A stretch of 64,000 nucleotides of DNA. It comes from Alviniconcha marisindica. Lineage: Eukaryota; Mollusca; Gastropoda; Provannidae. Shown in pieces: positions 54,699-64,000 of the stretch. The notes under the pieces were generated by a model. It was given only the letters and a program-made list of their open reading frames with translations, was not told the DNA's origin and made no database searches. The stretch is from NCBI GenBank assembly GCA_018857735.1, contig JABMCL010003629.1, positions 1 through 64,000 of the forward strand. The letters run 5' to 3'. A program made the translations under genes and the position numbers. Each line of letters begins with the position of its first letter. Position 1 is the first letter of the stretch.

Positions 54699-54755
54699 GG
54701 GAACCACCAGTCTGCACACTGGAACAGTATTTCGGCTGCTACCTGAAAAAAATAA
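54699..54755 (+). CDS. DEG/ENaC exon 7: 57 bp micro-exon in the Cys-rich domain
   Basis: Phase 1 in and out. It completes Gly326 and encodes EPPVCTLEQYFGCYLKKI, matching the family's ..vCsl..y..C. segment that links the YMP motif to the final Cys-rich motif. Donor AATAA/GTAGGT splits Asn345. Confidence 0.9.
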
Positions 54756-55165
54756 GTAGGTACTTTTTTGGCATTTAACCATGTTTATATGTTAATGTAG
54801 AATTCTAAATCTGTGACAGGTGATGGGTAGGCACTTTTTGTTTGACTAGAATTATAATTTATTATGCAACCATAAAATTATGTATCTGCGACAGGTGATG
54901 AGTAGGCACTTTTTGTTTGGTCAGAAATATAATTGATTACATGTTAATCTAAAATTATGAATCTGTGACCGATGATGGGTAGGCACTGTTTGATTGACCA
55001 TAATTATATGTTAATATAAATGAGAGGTGATGGGTAGGCACTTTTTGATTGGCCATAATTATAATTTATTACGTTAATCTAAAATTATGAATCCGTGACA
55101 AATGATGAGTGGGCACTTTTTGATTAAACATAAGTTAATCTAAAATTAAGAATCCGTGACAAATC
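54756..55165 (+). repeat. About 70 bp tandem repeat starting at the exon 7 donor
   Basis: Five to six diverged copies of GTGATGGGTAGGCACTTTTT and GATTGACCATAATTATA, up to ATCTGTGACAG. The first begins with the real donor GTAGGTACTTTTTT, and later copies read GTAGGCACTTTTTG. The array fills most of intron 7. Confidence 0.9.
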
Positions 55166-55305
55166 GTCGCTGATGGGCTGTCATCCCCGGTGTCGCTTTT
55201 ATTTTGAGAACGAAACGGACAATACATTTGGGGAAAGAAAGAACGTTCGAGCCGTCGTTTTATCTGACATTTAAAATAATTCAGTAAACTATTCTGATTG
55301 CGCAG

Positions 55306-56833
55306 ATTATATGAAAGAGAGAATTCGGAAGGAGTGCACCTGTCCGATTCCATGCTCCTTCCTGATCTTTGACCCCGCCCTCTCTTTCGCCACCACGTCC
55401 GCTTTCGCCACCGACCGGCTGCTGGCAGCAGCGTCACGGACCAGTGACCTGGAGACCAAGTACCTGCGTGCTATGGAGACGACACAGCGCATAGACCGGA
55501 TCAAGTTCCGGAGGTTTGTGGAGCTGGAGGAGGCGGCGCAGGGGCGACTGCGTCACCTGTCCACGCTGATGCTGCACACGGTGCGGGACTGCATCCTGCT
55601 GACGGAGACGACCGTCGGACGAGTGAGGCGTGGCGCTAGGGAGGCGTGGCAGCGCAAGGATCACCTGTACCGCTGGCAGGCGTTCCACGTGCTGAAGAAC
55701 TTCCTCAGGCCCAGAGACGCCATGGACGAGAGGACCTTCGGCGACCTCGTCAGGGGCTTCCAAGAGTTCGCCAACCGCACAGAGTCCCACATCTGGACCC
55801 TAGCAGACGCCGATGTCGCCTCGTCGAGCGTGAGAAAAACGCTGTACACGCTCGTCAGGGTGTCACTGAATGCCAAAATGGACCTATGCGACAGAGCTTT
55901 TGCCAACTACACACAACTGCATTCGGCATATTACAACGGCACACCAATATTTCGGTATAAATTCTTAAATGAACCACGAAACGACAACGTCTACCTAACA
56001 CCCAAGCTGCTTCTCCGAAATTCGTTGGTTCACTCTAGCTACGCCACCAAATACAGTAGGAGAGTTGGTGCGGACATTCTGACCTACAAGGCCGCTGTGT
56101 CCAGCTTCGCTTCGTTGGCTGCAAGTGCCTATAAGAACGGTTCGCTTGAGGCTGACGATATGCACCGTGCCGATGTGCGCTTTCTCTGGAGCGGCCGACG
56201 GTTCCTTCACAGCAAAAGTGTTTTTGACCACGAGTCCATCGACTTCCCGATGCGCGTGCTCCAGGACAGAATAGCGTCATTTGAAAGACTGTGGCGAAAT
56301 TACGAAACAGTTACTGAAGAAAGTTTGGGCATTATTGAGAGCTTGAAGGTGTCATTAGACAACTTAGAGAGTTCTATCCTCAAACGCCTCAACCACAGCA
56401 TGCAGATGGCCAGAGAGTATGTCACAGGTGGAAACGTCACCAAGTTGGAAATCGCCAGGGAACTGACCTCACAAAACATTTACGTTGGCATCAGTGACCT
56501 CAAAGTATTCTTTCAGTCCTTGCGGTCTCGGGGTCAGAATATTTATGACAACTGGGACAAAATGGCGGCGGCTGCGAACAAAATGTGGCAAGTCATCATT
56601 GAAGACGATGACATGATTGACTATTACTTCTACAAAAACCTGACTCAGTTTCTGCGTAACATGTCCGCGGTTGCCATGGAAACCAAGGAAGAGTATGAGG
56701 GCTACCGTCAGCAGTACGACTTCCGGTTCCTTGTTGGGAGCTGGGACAGCCTGTTCATGAAAAGCCTTGCAGACCTCATGTCTGAGATGGAATCCTACCT
56801 GAAGGCCAGCGTCATTGAAACGGACTTCATCAG
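55306..56833 (+). CDS. DEG/ENaC exon 8: last Cys-rich motif plus large helical insertion
   Basis: Acceptor TATTCTGATTGCGCAG, phase 1 in, donor ATCAG/GTGAGC phase 2 out. It begins NYMKERIRKECTCPIPC (Cys 355, 357, 361), the CxCPxPC motif of the family, and FLIFDPALSFATTSAF, the usual YxxxLSyAxxS-like strand. In ordinary members the pre-TM2 strand follows within about 45 residues; here it comes about 495 residues later. The intervening sequence is mostly charged, amphipathic and probably helical. It has two Cys (LHTVRDCILL, AKMDLCDRAF) and seven or eight N-glycosylation sequons (NRT, NYT, NGS, NHS, NVT, NLT, NMS, and NGT before Pro), consistent with exposure outside the cell. It has no transmembrane segment and no domain I recognise. 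The other frames are broken, so coding is certain. Position predicts an enlarged knuckle region of the extracellular domain. Confidence 0.92.
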
Positions 56834-56849
56834 GTGAGCGACCGTCCGT

Positions 56850-59005
56850 CTGGTTCTACCTGCCTGTCGATGTGCTGATCGTGTGTGTGTCTGCCTGCCT
56901 GTCCACTCGCTGTTTGTTTGTGTGTCTGCCTGCGTGTCCACTCGATGATTGTTTGTGTGTTTGCCTGCGTGTCCACTCGATGATTGTTTGTGTGTCTGCC
57001 TGCCTGTCCACTCGCTGATTGTTTGTGTGTCTGCCTGCCTGTCCACTCGCTGATTGTTTGTGTGTTTGCCTGCCTGTCCACTCGCTGATTGTTTGTGTGT
57101 CAGCCTGTCTGTCGACATACTGATTGTGTGTCTGCCTGCCTGTTCATTCGCTACTTGTTTGTGTGTCTGCCTGCCTGTCCACTCGCTGTTTGTTTGTGTG
57201 TCTGCCTGCCTGTTTGTGTGTCTGCCTGCCTGTCTGTGTGTCTGCCTGCCTGTTTGTGTGTCTGCCTGCCTGTCCACTCGCTGTTTGTTTGTGTGTCTGC
57301 CTGCCTGTTTGTGTGTCTGCCTGCCTGTTTGTGTGTCTGCCTGCCTGTCCACTCGAGCTGATTGTTTGGTGTCTGCCTGCCTGTTTGTGTGTCTGCCTGC
57401 CTGTGTGTGCTGCTGTCCTGCGATGTGTGTCTGCCTGCCTGTCATTCTGCCTGATTGTTTGCGTGTCCCTGCTGTGTTTGTGTGTCTGCCTGCCTGTGTG
57501 TCTGCCTGCCTGTCCACTCCTGATTGTTTGTGTGTCTGCCTGCCTGTTTGTGTGTCTGCCTGCCTGTCCACTCACTGATTGTTTGTGTGTCTGCCTGCCT
57601 GTTTGTGTGTCTGCCTGCCTGTCCACTCACTGATTGTTTGTGTGTCTGCCTGCCTGTTTGTGTGTCTGCCTGCCTGTCCACTCACTGATTGTTTGTGTGT
57701 CTGCCTGCCTGTCGACATACTGATAGTGTGTCTGCCTGCCTGTTCACTCGCTGATTGTTTGTGTGTCTGCCTGCCTGTCCACTCGCTGATTGTTGTGTGT
57801 CTGCCTGCCTGTCCACTCGCTGTTTGTTTGTGTGTCTGCCTGCCTGTTTGTGTGTCTGCCTGCCTGTTTGTGTGTCTGCCTGCCTTTTGTGTGTCTGCTG
57901 CTGTTTTGGCTGCTCTGCCTGTTTGTGTGTCTGCCTGCCTGTCTTTCCACTCGCTGATGTTGGTGTTGCCTGCTGTTTGTGTGTCTGCCTGCCTGTTTGT
58001 GTGTCTGCGCTGCACTGTGTTGTTGTGTCTGTCCTGCCTGTTTGTGTGTCTGCCTGCCTGTCGATATGCTGATTGTTTGTGTGTCTGCCTGCCTGTTTGT
58101 GTGTCTGCCTGCCTGTTTGTGTGTCTGCCTGCCTGTCGACATGCTGATTGTTTGTGTGTCTGCCTGCCTGTTTGTGTGTCTGCCTTTGCCCTGTCGATTG
58201 CGTGTGTTCTGCTTGTGTGCTTCTTCCCTGCTGATTGTTTGTGTGTCTGCTGCTGGCATGCTGATGTTTGTGTGTCTGCCTGCCTGTCCATATGCTGATT
58301 GTTTGGGGTGTCTGCCTGCCTGTTTGTGTGTCTGCCTGCCTGTTTGTGTGTCTGCCTGCCTGTCGATATGCTGATTGTTTGTGTGTCTGCCTGCCTGTTT
58401 GTGTGTCTGCCTGTCTATCCACTCGCTGATTGTTTGTGTGTCTGCCTGCCTGTCGACATGCTGATTGTTTGTGTGTCTGCCTGTCTGTCCACTCGCTGAT
58501 TGTTTGTGTGTCTGCCTGTCTGTCCACTCGCTGATTGTTTGTGTTGTCCTGCCTCTTGTTTCTGCTCCATGCTGATTGTTTGTGTGTCTGCCTGCCTGTC
58601 CACTGCTGATTGTTTGTGTGTCTGCCTGCCTGTCCACTCGCTGATTGTTTGTGTGTCTGCCTGCCTGTTTGTGTGTCTGCCTGCCTGTCGATATGCTGAT
58701 TGTTTGTGTGTCTGCCTGCCTGTCCACTTGCTGATTGTTTGTGTGTCTGCCCCGCTGTCCCTGCTGCATTGTTTGTTGTCTGCCTGCCTGTTTGTGTGTC
58801 TGCCTGTGTCATCTGATTTTGTGTGTCTGCCTGCCTGTCCGCTTGCTGATTGTTTGTTGTCTGCCTGCCTGTCGATAGGCTGATTGTTTGTGTGTCTGCC
58901 TGCCTGTTTGTGTGTCTGCCTGCCTGTTTGTGTGTCTGCCTGCCTGTCCACTTGCTGATTGTTTGTGTGTCTGCCTGCCTGTCGACATGCTGATTGTGTG
59001 TCTGT
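56850..59005. repeat. 36/20 bp minisatellite, over 70 units
   Basis: Units TGTGTGTCTGCCTGCCTGTC plus CACTCGCTGATTGTTT, or the short TTTGTGTGTCTGCCTGCCTG. It starts about 16 bp after the exon 8 donor. Clusters of irregular units (57360-57480, 57890-58040, 58190-58300, 58540-58570, 58745-58860) suggest consensus errors. Confidence 0.95.
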
Positions 59006-59019
59006 CTGCTTGCCTATTA

Positions 59020-59575
59020 CATCTTTATTTACCTCTGAATATCTTTATCTATTATATCTTTAGCTACTTCTCGGCACCGTTCTTTGTCACGTCTTTAGCT
59101 ACCTCTGAATACCTTGGTCTATGGCATCTTTATCTACCTCCGAATACCTTTATCTGTTACATCTTTAGCTACCCCTTGGCGCCGTTCTTTGTCACGTCTT
59201 TAGCTACCTCTGAATACCTTGATCTATTACATCTTTTAGCTACCTCTGAATACCTTTATCGATTACATCTTTACTTCCTGGCACCGTTCTTTGACACGTC
59301 TTTAGCTACCTCTGAATACCTTGATCTATTACATCTTTAGCTACCTCTGAATACCTTTATTTATTGCATCATTAGCTACCTCTTGTCACCGTTCTTTGTC
59401 ACGTCTTTAGCTACCTCTGAATACCTTGATCTATTACATCTTTAACTACCTCTTGGCTCCGTTCTTTGTCACGCATTTAACTACACTTGAAACCTTTAGC
59501 TCTTTTTTGTTACGTATTTAGCTACAAATCTGAACACATCTTTAGCTACCCAGGTCACATCTTTAGCTACCTCTG
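59020..59575. repeat. About 35 bp minisatellite
   Basis: Unit ATCTTTAGCTACCTCTGAAT plus ACCTTGATCTATTAC, alternating with TTGGCACCGTTCTTTGTCACG. Intron 8. The sequence from 59576 to 59747 is unique and ends in the exon 9 acceptor. Confidence 0.93.
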
Positions 59576-59747
59576 AATACTGTTCGAATTGCCGTTTGTA
59601 GTTCGAACGACAAGACTATAAGGGTCTGCGTAAGGAAATTATAGCACGCACACATACCTATCGTGTTCATACTGCAATACCCGCTACCGTAGGTAATTCG
59701 CCTTGTGTATACATGTGTGCTACATGACTGCCTCTTTCTGCTTGCAG

Positions 59748-59839
59748 GGACAACTTCCTGCAGCTGGATGTGTTTTACAGAGAGAAGAGTTACGAACAAA
59801 TCACACAGCAGATTGCATACGACGTGTTCGCTCTGCTGT
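59748..59839 (+). CDS. DEG/ENaC exon 9: pre-TM2 strand
   Basis: Acceptor TTTCTGCTTGCAG. The first base completes Arg854, then DNFLQLDVFYREKSYEQITQ and QIAYDVFALL. This matches the family's NfL.L.vff..l.yE.i.Q..aY....L segment immediately before TM2. Donor CTGCTGT/GTGAGT, phase 1. I searched the remaining 4.1 kb for the expected DxGGxxGLFxGxS exon and did not find it, so the gene continues past the right edge. Confidence 0.93.
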
Positions 59840-59927
59840 GTGAGTTCCTAGCATACAGAAGCCACAAACAGAATTTCAGACCACAGACAGCGCAGCTGCC
59901 AGCAGACTCTCATCCGTCCAGCGCAAA

Positions 59928-60785
59928 ATCAGCAGCATAGGCCGTAAATATAAAAGCGATCAACAAAAACAAGAAATACACCAGCAGCATAGGCCGTAAA
60001 TATAAAAGCGATCAACAAAAACAAGAAATACACCAGCAGCATAGGCCGTAAATATAAAAGCGATCAACAAAAACAAGAAATACACCAGCAGCATAGGCCG
60101 TAAATATAAAAGCGATCAACAACAACAAGAAATACACCAGCAGCATAGGCCGTAAATATAAAAGCGATCAACAACAACAAGAAATACACCAGCAGCATAG
60201 GCCGTAAATATAAAAGCGATCAACAACAACAAGAAATACACCAGCAGCATAGGCCGTAAATATAAAAGCGATCAACAAAAACAAGAAATACACACAGCTA
60301 GCCGTAAATAAAAGGCACCGTCCCGCTGGCCGTAAATATAAAAGCGATCAACAAAAACAAGAAATACGCCAGCAGCATAGGCCGTAAATATAAAAGCGAT
60401 CAACAAAAACAAGAAATACGCCAGCAGCATAGGCCGTAAATATAAAAGCGATCAACAAAAACAAGAAATACACAGCAGCATAGGCCGTAATATAAACGAT
60501 CAAAACAAGAAATACACCAGCAGCATAGGCCGTAAATATAAAAGCGATCAACAAAAACAAGAAATACACCAGCAGCATAGGCCGTAAATATAAAAGCGAT
60601 CAACAAAAACAAGAAATACACCAGCAGCATAGGCCGTAAATATAAAAGCGATCAACAAAAACAAGAAATACACCAGCAGCATAGGCCGTAAATATAAAAG
60701 CGATCAACAAAAACAAGAAATACACCAGCAGTATAGGCCGTAAGTATAAAAGCGATCATCAACAACAACAACAAATACAGCAGCA
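59928..60785. repeat. 52 bp minisatellite, about 16 copies
   Basis: Unit CAGCAGCATAGGCCGTAAAT, ATAAAAGCGATCAACAAAAA, CAAGAAATACAC. Truncated units at 60290-60330 and 60470-60500 may be consensus errors. Intron 9. Confidence 0.97.
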
Positions 60786-61090
60786 ATTCAGCTCACCCTA
60801 GCACACGCCCGCCACCGCCACCCCTTCCTCAGCAAGCATCATGTAACGAACTTAATGTAACAATAATATTCTCTAACCCGGCAGAGTTAAACTCACTGAG
60901 CAAACAACTTATCGCACAAAACTGCAACAACAACAAAACACATTAGCATACATTTCAATAAATCTACTATAAACATATCACCTATCAGACAGTGACTATA
61001 AACATAGATCTAAATACACACTACACGCGCGCGCGCAAATTATCAGTACTCTCAACAACCGCAATAAACTGAGTCTCTCTTCTCCCCCCC

Positions 61091-61121
<31 letters not shown>

Positions 61122-61589
61122 ACCTCTATCACCTCGGCCTATCGATATGCATCCGTCTACATTCAACATTCAACAAGCAGGCATGCCACCTTTTTTTCAG
61201 ACAAAGTACTAAATGCTACTGGAAAACTTGGATAAACAGGAAGATGTCGAGGTGGAATTTACACTGATACAATGTTGGTACGTTTTTGAGAGTTAGATGG
61301 CACCATGAAAATGAAGGAACGTTCTGCGAGCGATTTTAGTGTAGCTATTGAAACTGTTTTAGTGTACCTATTGAAAGTCTAGACACAGATCCCAGTACAC
61401 AACTACGTGACCTCTAGGATAGAGGTCAGAGTGGGAAACCAAGGAAAGAAAGAGGCGAGAGGCACTACAAGACACAGAGATAAAACACAATTCAGACACC
61501 AGGTGACTTTAAACGCTCAAGGAGAGGTGAGTCGTTCGGCACGCGGATCTGCAGAGGCCGCTAGGTACTTCCGATCAACGCCTAACGTT
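60786..61589. other. No recognised exon; C run and CA tract
   Basis: AT-rich intronic sequence with poly-C then (CA)n at 61086-61124. No TM2-like coding frame. Confidence 0.6.
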
Positions 61590-62203
61590 TTGCCGGTATC
61601 GGGGCCTACCTCGATAAACAACTCAAAGATAATGTCAGATCAAATCAACCACATCTGCAAAAGTATCTTCTTACAACTCCTACGCGTCAGTTCTATATTC
61701 ACCATCTTCTTGACGCTGCCGCAACAAAGAAACTTGTCCTTTCTCTTGTCCTTTCTCGCTTGGGCTACAGCAGTTCTCTCTTAGCCGGCCTTTCTTTTGC
61801 ACGTGATCAAAAGACTCCAGCACGTCCAAACCTGCGCAGCAAGATTAATACTGAGAGCACCCAGATTTGAACACACAAACACACTTCATTGGCTTCCGAT
61901 ACATGCACGCATTCTTTACAAACACAATTGTCTTGCTGTCCCTGCTATCAGCTTTGACACTCCATTCTACCTCTCTGACGTTTTACATCTATACCGTCCA
62001 TCCAGACATCTCCTCTCTTCTGAAGATACCCTCATACTGACTGTCCCGAAATCCAACTGCCAAACTAAAGGTGACCGCTCATTCTACTTTGCCTGTAAAT
62101 CAGCTAAATCATGGAACGCTCTCCCTTCAGACATCAGACATGCAAAAACGTCACAGATTAACAATCCTAACAGTTTTCTGAGAATGATCTGTCGCTACTG
62201 CAG

Positions 62204-62295
<92 letters not shown>

Positions 62296-62480
62296 GGACT
62301 GGTATTGTTATGTACAATTGCATATTATCTTAAGGGCATGTATGAGTGTGTTTATGCGTTTGTTTTATATTGCTTAATAGTATTGTATTGTTACCATATT
62401 ATAGTCTTGCATTACGTGAGGCGCTTAGAACGTGTATAGATTGGCGCCATAGAAATACCATTTTGATTTGATTTTGATAA
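61590..62480 (+). pseudogene. L2-like non-LTR retrotransposon 3' end
   Basis: Frameshifted reading gives LGAYLDKQL, KIMSDQINHICKSIFLQLLR, SFVLSRLGYSSSLLAG (shifted), VIKRLQHVQTCAARLILRAP, HTNTLHWLPIHARILYK, PFYLSDVLHLYRPSRHLLSS, LTVPKSNCQTKGDRSFYFAC and SWNALPSDIR. This is the C-terminal reverse transcriptase region of L2/CR1-type elements. A (GT)n tract (62204-62294) follows the coding end. The 3' terminus is GGCGCTTAGAACGTGTATAG and ATTGGCGCCATAGAAATACC with a TTTGATTTGA tail. Confidence 0.85.
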
Positions 62481-62549
62481 TAATGAATCCGCTCATCTAC
62501 GTCACTTCCAGTTGCCCGGGAGTGGCCTTCTTGGTTGAGCGGGATTTAC

Positions 62550-63632
62550 AAACCATGTCACTTCTTACAGGATTTATAAACCATGTCCCTACATACAGGA
62601 TTTACAAACCATGTCCCTACATACAGGATTTACAAATGGTGTCCCTACATTCAGGATTTACAAACCATGTCCCTTCTTACAGGAATTACAAACCATGTCC
62701 CTACATGCAGGAATTACAATGTCCCAACATACAGGATTTAGAAACCATGTCCCTACATACAGGATTTACAAACGGTGTCCCTACATACAGGATTTACAAA
62801 CCATGTCCCTACTTACAGGATTTACAAACCATGTCCCTGCGTACAGGATTTACAAACCATGTCACTTCTTACAGGAATTACAAACCATGTCCCTACATAC
62901 AGGATTTACAAACCATGTCCCTACATACAGGATTTACAAACCATGTCCCTACATACAGGATTTACAAACCATGTCCCTTATTACATGATTTACAAACCAT
63001 GTCCTACATACAAGATTTACAAACCATGTCCCTACATACTCGATTTACAAACCATGTCCCTACATACAGGAATTACAAACCATGTCCCTACATACAGGAC
63101 TTACGAACCATGTCCCTACATACAGGACTTACAAATCATATCCCTACTTACAGGATTTACAAACCATGTCCCTACATACAGGATTTACAAACCATGTCCC
63201 TACCTACATGAATTACAAACTATGTCCCTACATACAGGAATTACAAACCATGTCCCTACATACAGGATTTACAAACTATGTCCCTACATACAGGAATTAC
63301 AAACCATGTCCTCTACATACAGGATTTACAAACCATGTCCCTACATACAGGATTTACAAACTATGTCCATATCTACAGGAATTACAAACCATGTCCCTAC
63401 ATACAGGAATTACAAACCATAACTCTACATACAGGATTTACAAACCATGTCCCTACATGCAGGAATTGCAAACCATGTCCCTACACACAGGATTTACAAA
63501 CCATGTCCCTACTTACAGGATTTACAAACCATGTCCCTACATACAGGAATTACAAACCGTATCCCTACACGCAGGATTTACAAACCATGTCCCTACATAC
63601 AGGAATTACAAACCATGTCCCTACATACAGGA
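62550..63632. repeat. 28 bp minisatellite, about 38 copies
   Basis: Unit ATTTACAAACCATGTCCCTA plus CATACAGG, with GGAATTAC variants. It begins about 70 bp after the retrotransposon 3' end and stops just before the second dispersed element. Confidence 0.96.
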
Positions 63633-63654
63633 TCTTTTTTTGTCTTTTTTGTTT

Positions 63655-64000
63655 GTCTGTCTTCTCGTCGCCGTCTGTGTTGATTTTATGTAATGTGTCA
63701 AAATCCATGAATCCAAACTTACTTCAATTACTTCTGGTCTTCAGTAGTACGCGGGAAGGTGCCAGTCCGTACAAGTGTTCGTTTTCTCCTCAACTGGTAG
63801 CCTCTGTCGGTAACGGCGGCATCAGTGCCGCCATTGTTTTTAAACGGCGTTTATACTGCTTAAACGTAGAAAAATGAGGCCGTTACTTTAAATGCGCTGA
63901 AGCATAGACCTTGTCGGATAGCCCTTCTTGCGCTTCACATAATTATGCTGAGTTGGTTAGTGTCGTTACCGTTTAGAAGATAAACGCGATTAGGGGGTTA
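63655..64000. mobile_element. Dispersed element, copy 2, unexpanded
   Basis: CGTCGCCGTCTGTGTTGATT, GTCCGTACAAGTGTTCGTTT, a single AGCCTCTGTCGGTAACGGCG, GTGCCGCCATTG and CGTTTAGAAGATAAACGCGA align in order with 30815-31985. It runs to the window edge. Confidence 0.75.

Noticed and set aside
56795..58951. Long frames such as CVCLPACLCVCLPV and QAGRHTNRQADTQ
   Set aside because: Translations of the 36/20 bp TGTCTGCCTGCC array in intron 8, open in several frames on both strands.
59840..64000. Search for the TM2 exon of the channel
   Set aside because: No frame with a GLFxGxS-type membrane segment after an acceptor. The remaining sequence is repeats and an L2-like fragment, so the exon must be further right.

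Overview
This is eukaryotic nuclear DNA from an invertebrate, most likely a gastropod mollusc. I infer this from three things. There is a nuclear copy of mitochondrial DNA with the end of nad6 joined to the start of cob, read with TGA as Trp. There are several decayed L2/CR1-like and RNase H-bearing non-LTR retrotransposons. There is a multi-exon DEG/ENaC ion-channel gene. Tandem repeats occupy a very large share of the window, probably around half: about 35 minisatellite arrays (units 20-130 bp) plus long GT/CA, GA/CT and homopolymer tracts. Most long open frames here are artefacts of repeat units with lengths divisible by three.

Layout. 1-8.3 kb: no gene recognised; G-only, G/T-only and minisatellite sequence. 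8.3-11.2 kb (+): a GC-rich 960-980 codon exon of an unidentified, largely disordered protein, ending 24 bp before a 270 bp GT tract. 11.3-33.4 kb: minisatellites with transposon remnants between them. These include a reverse transcriptase/RNase H pseudogene on the minus strand (22.3-23.66 kb) that was itself hit by a 264 bp insertion with an 11 bp target-site duplication, and a dispersed element at 30.8-32.0 kb with a minisatellite inside it. A second, unexpanded copy of that element closes the window at 63.66-64 kb.

34.0-59.8 kb (+): nine consecutive coding exons of one DEG/ENaC channel. Splice phases agree at every junction, giving 884 codons from an internal Met. The exons carry the N-terminal HG gating motif, TM1, the post-TM1 FPSLTLCNQNTFR motif, the finger/thumb and cysteine-rich segments, and the pre-TM2 segment. 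TM2 and the cytoplasmic tail are not in the window. Exon 8 (1528 bp) puts roughly 450 extra, mostly helical and glycosylatable residues between the last Cys-rich motif (CTCPIPC) and the pre-TM2 strand.

The introns are notable. In introns 2, 5, 6 and 7 the minisatellite unit contains the exon/intron junction itself, so donor sites are repeated many times. In introns 3 and 6 the last repeat unit supplies the real acceptor. Intron 3 also holds the mitochondrial insertion. 59.9-64 kb: a 52 bp array, an L2-like retrotransposon 3' end, a 28 bp array, and the second dispersed element. I found no tRNA, rRNA, CRISPR array or complete transposon.
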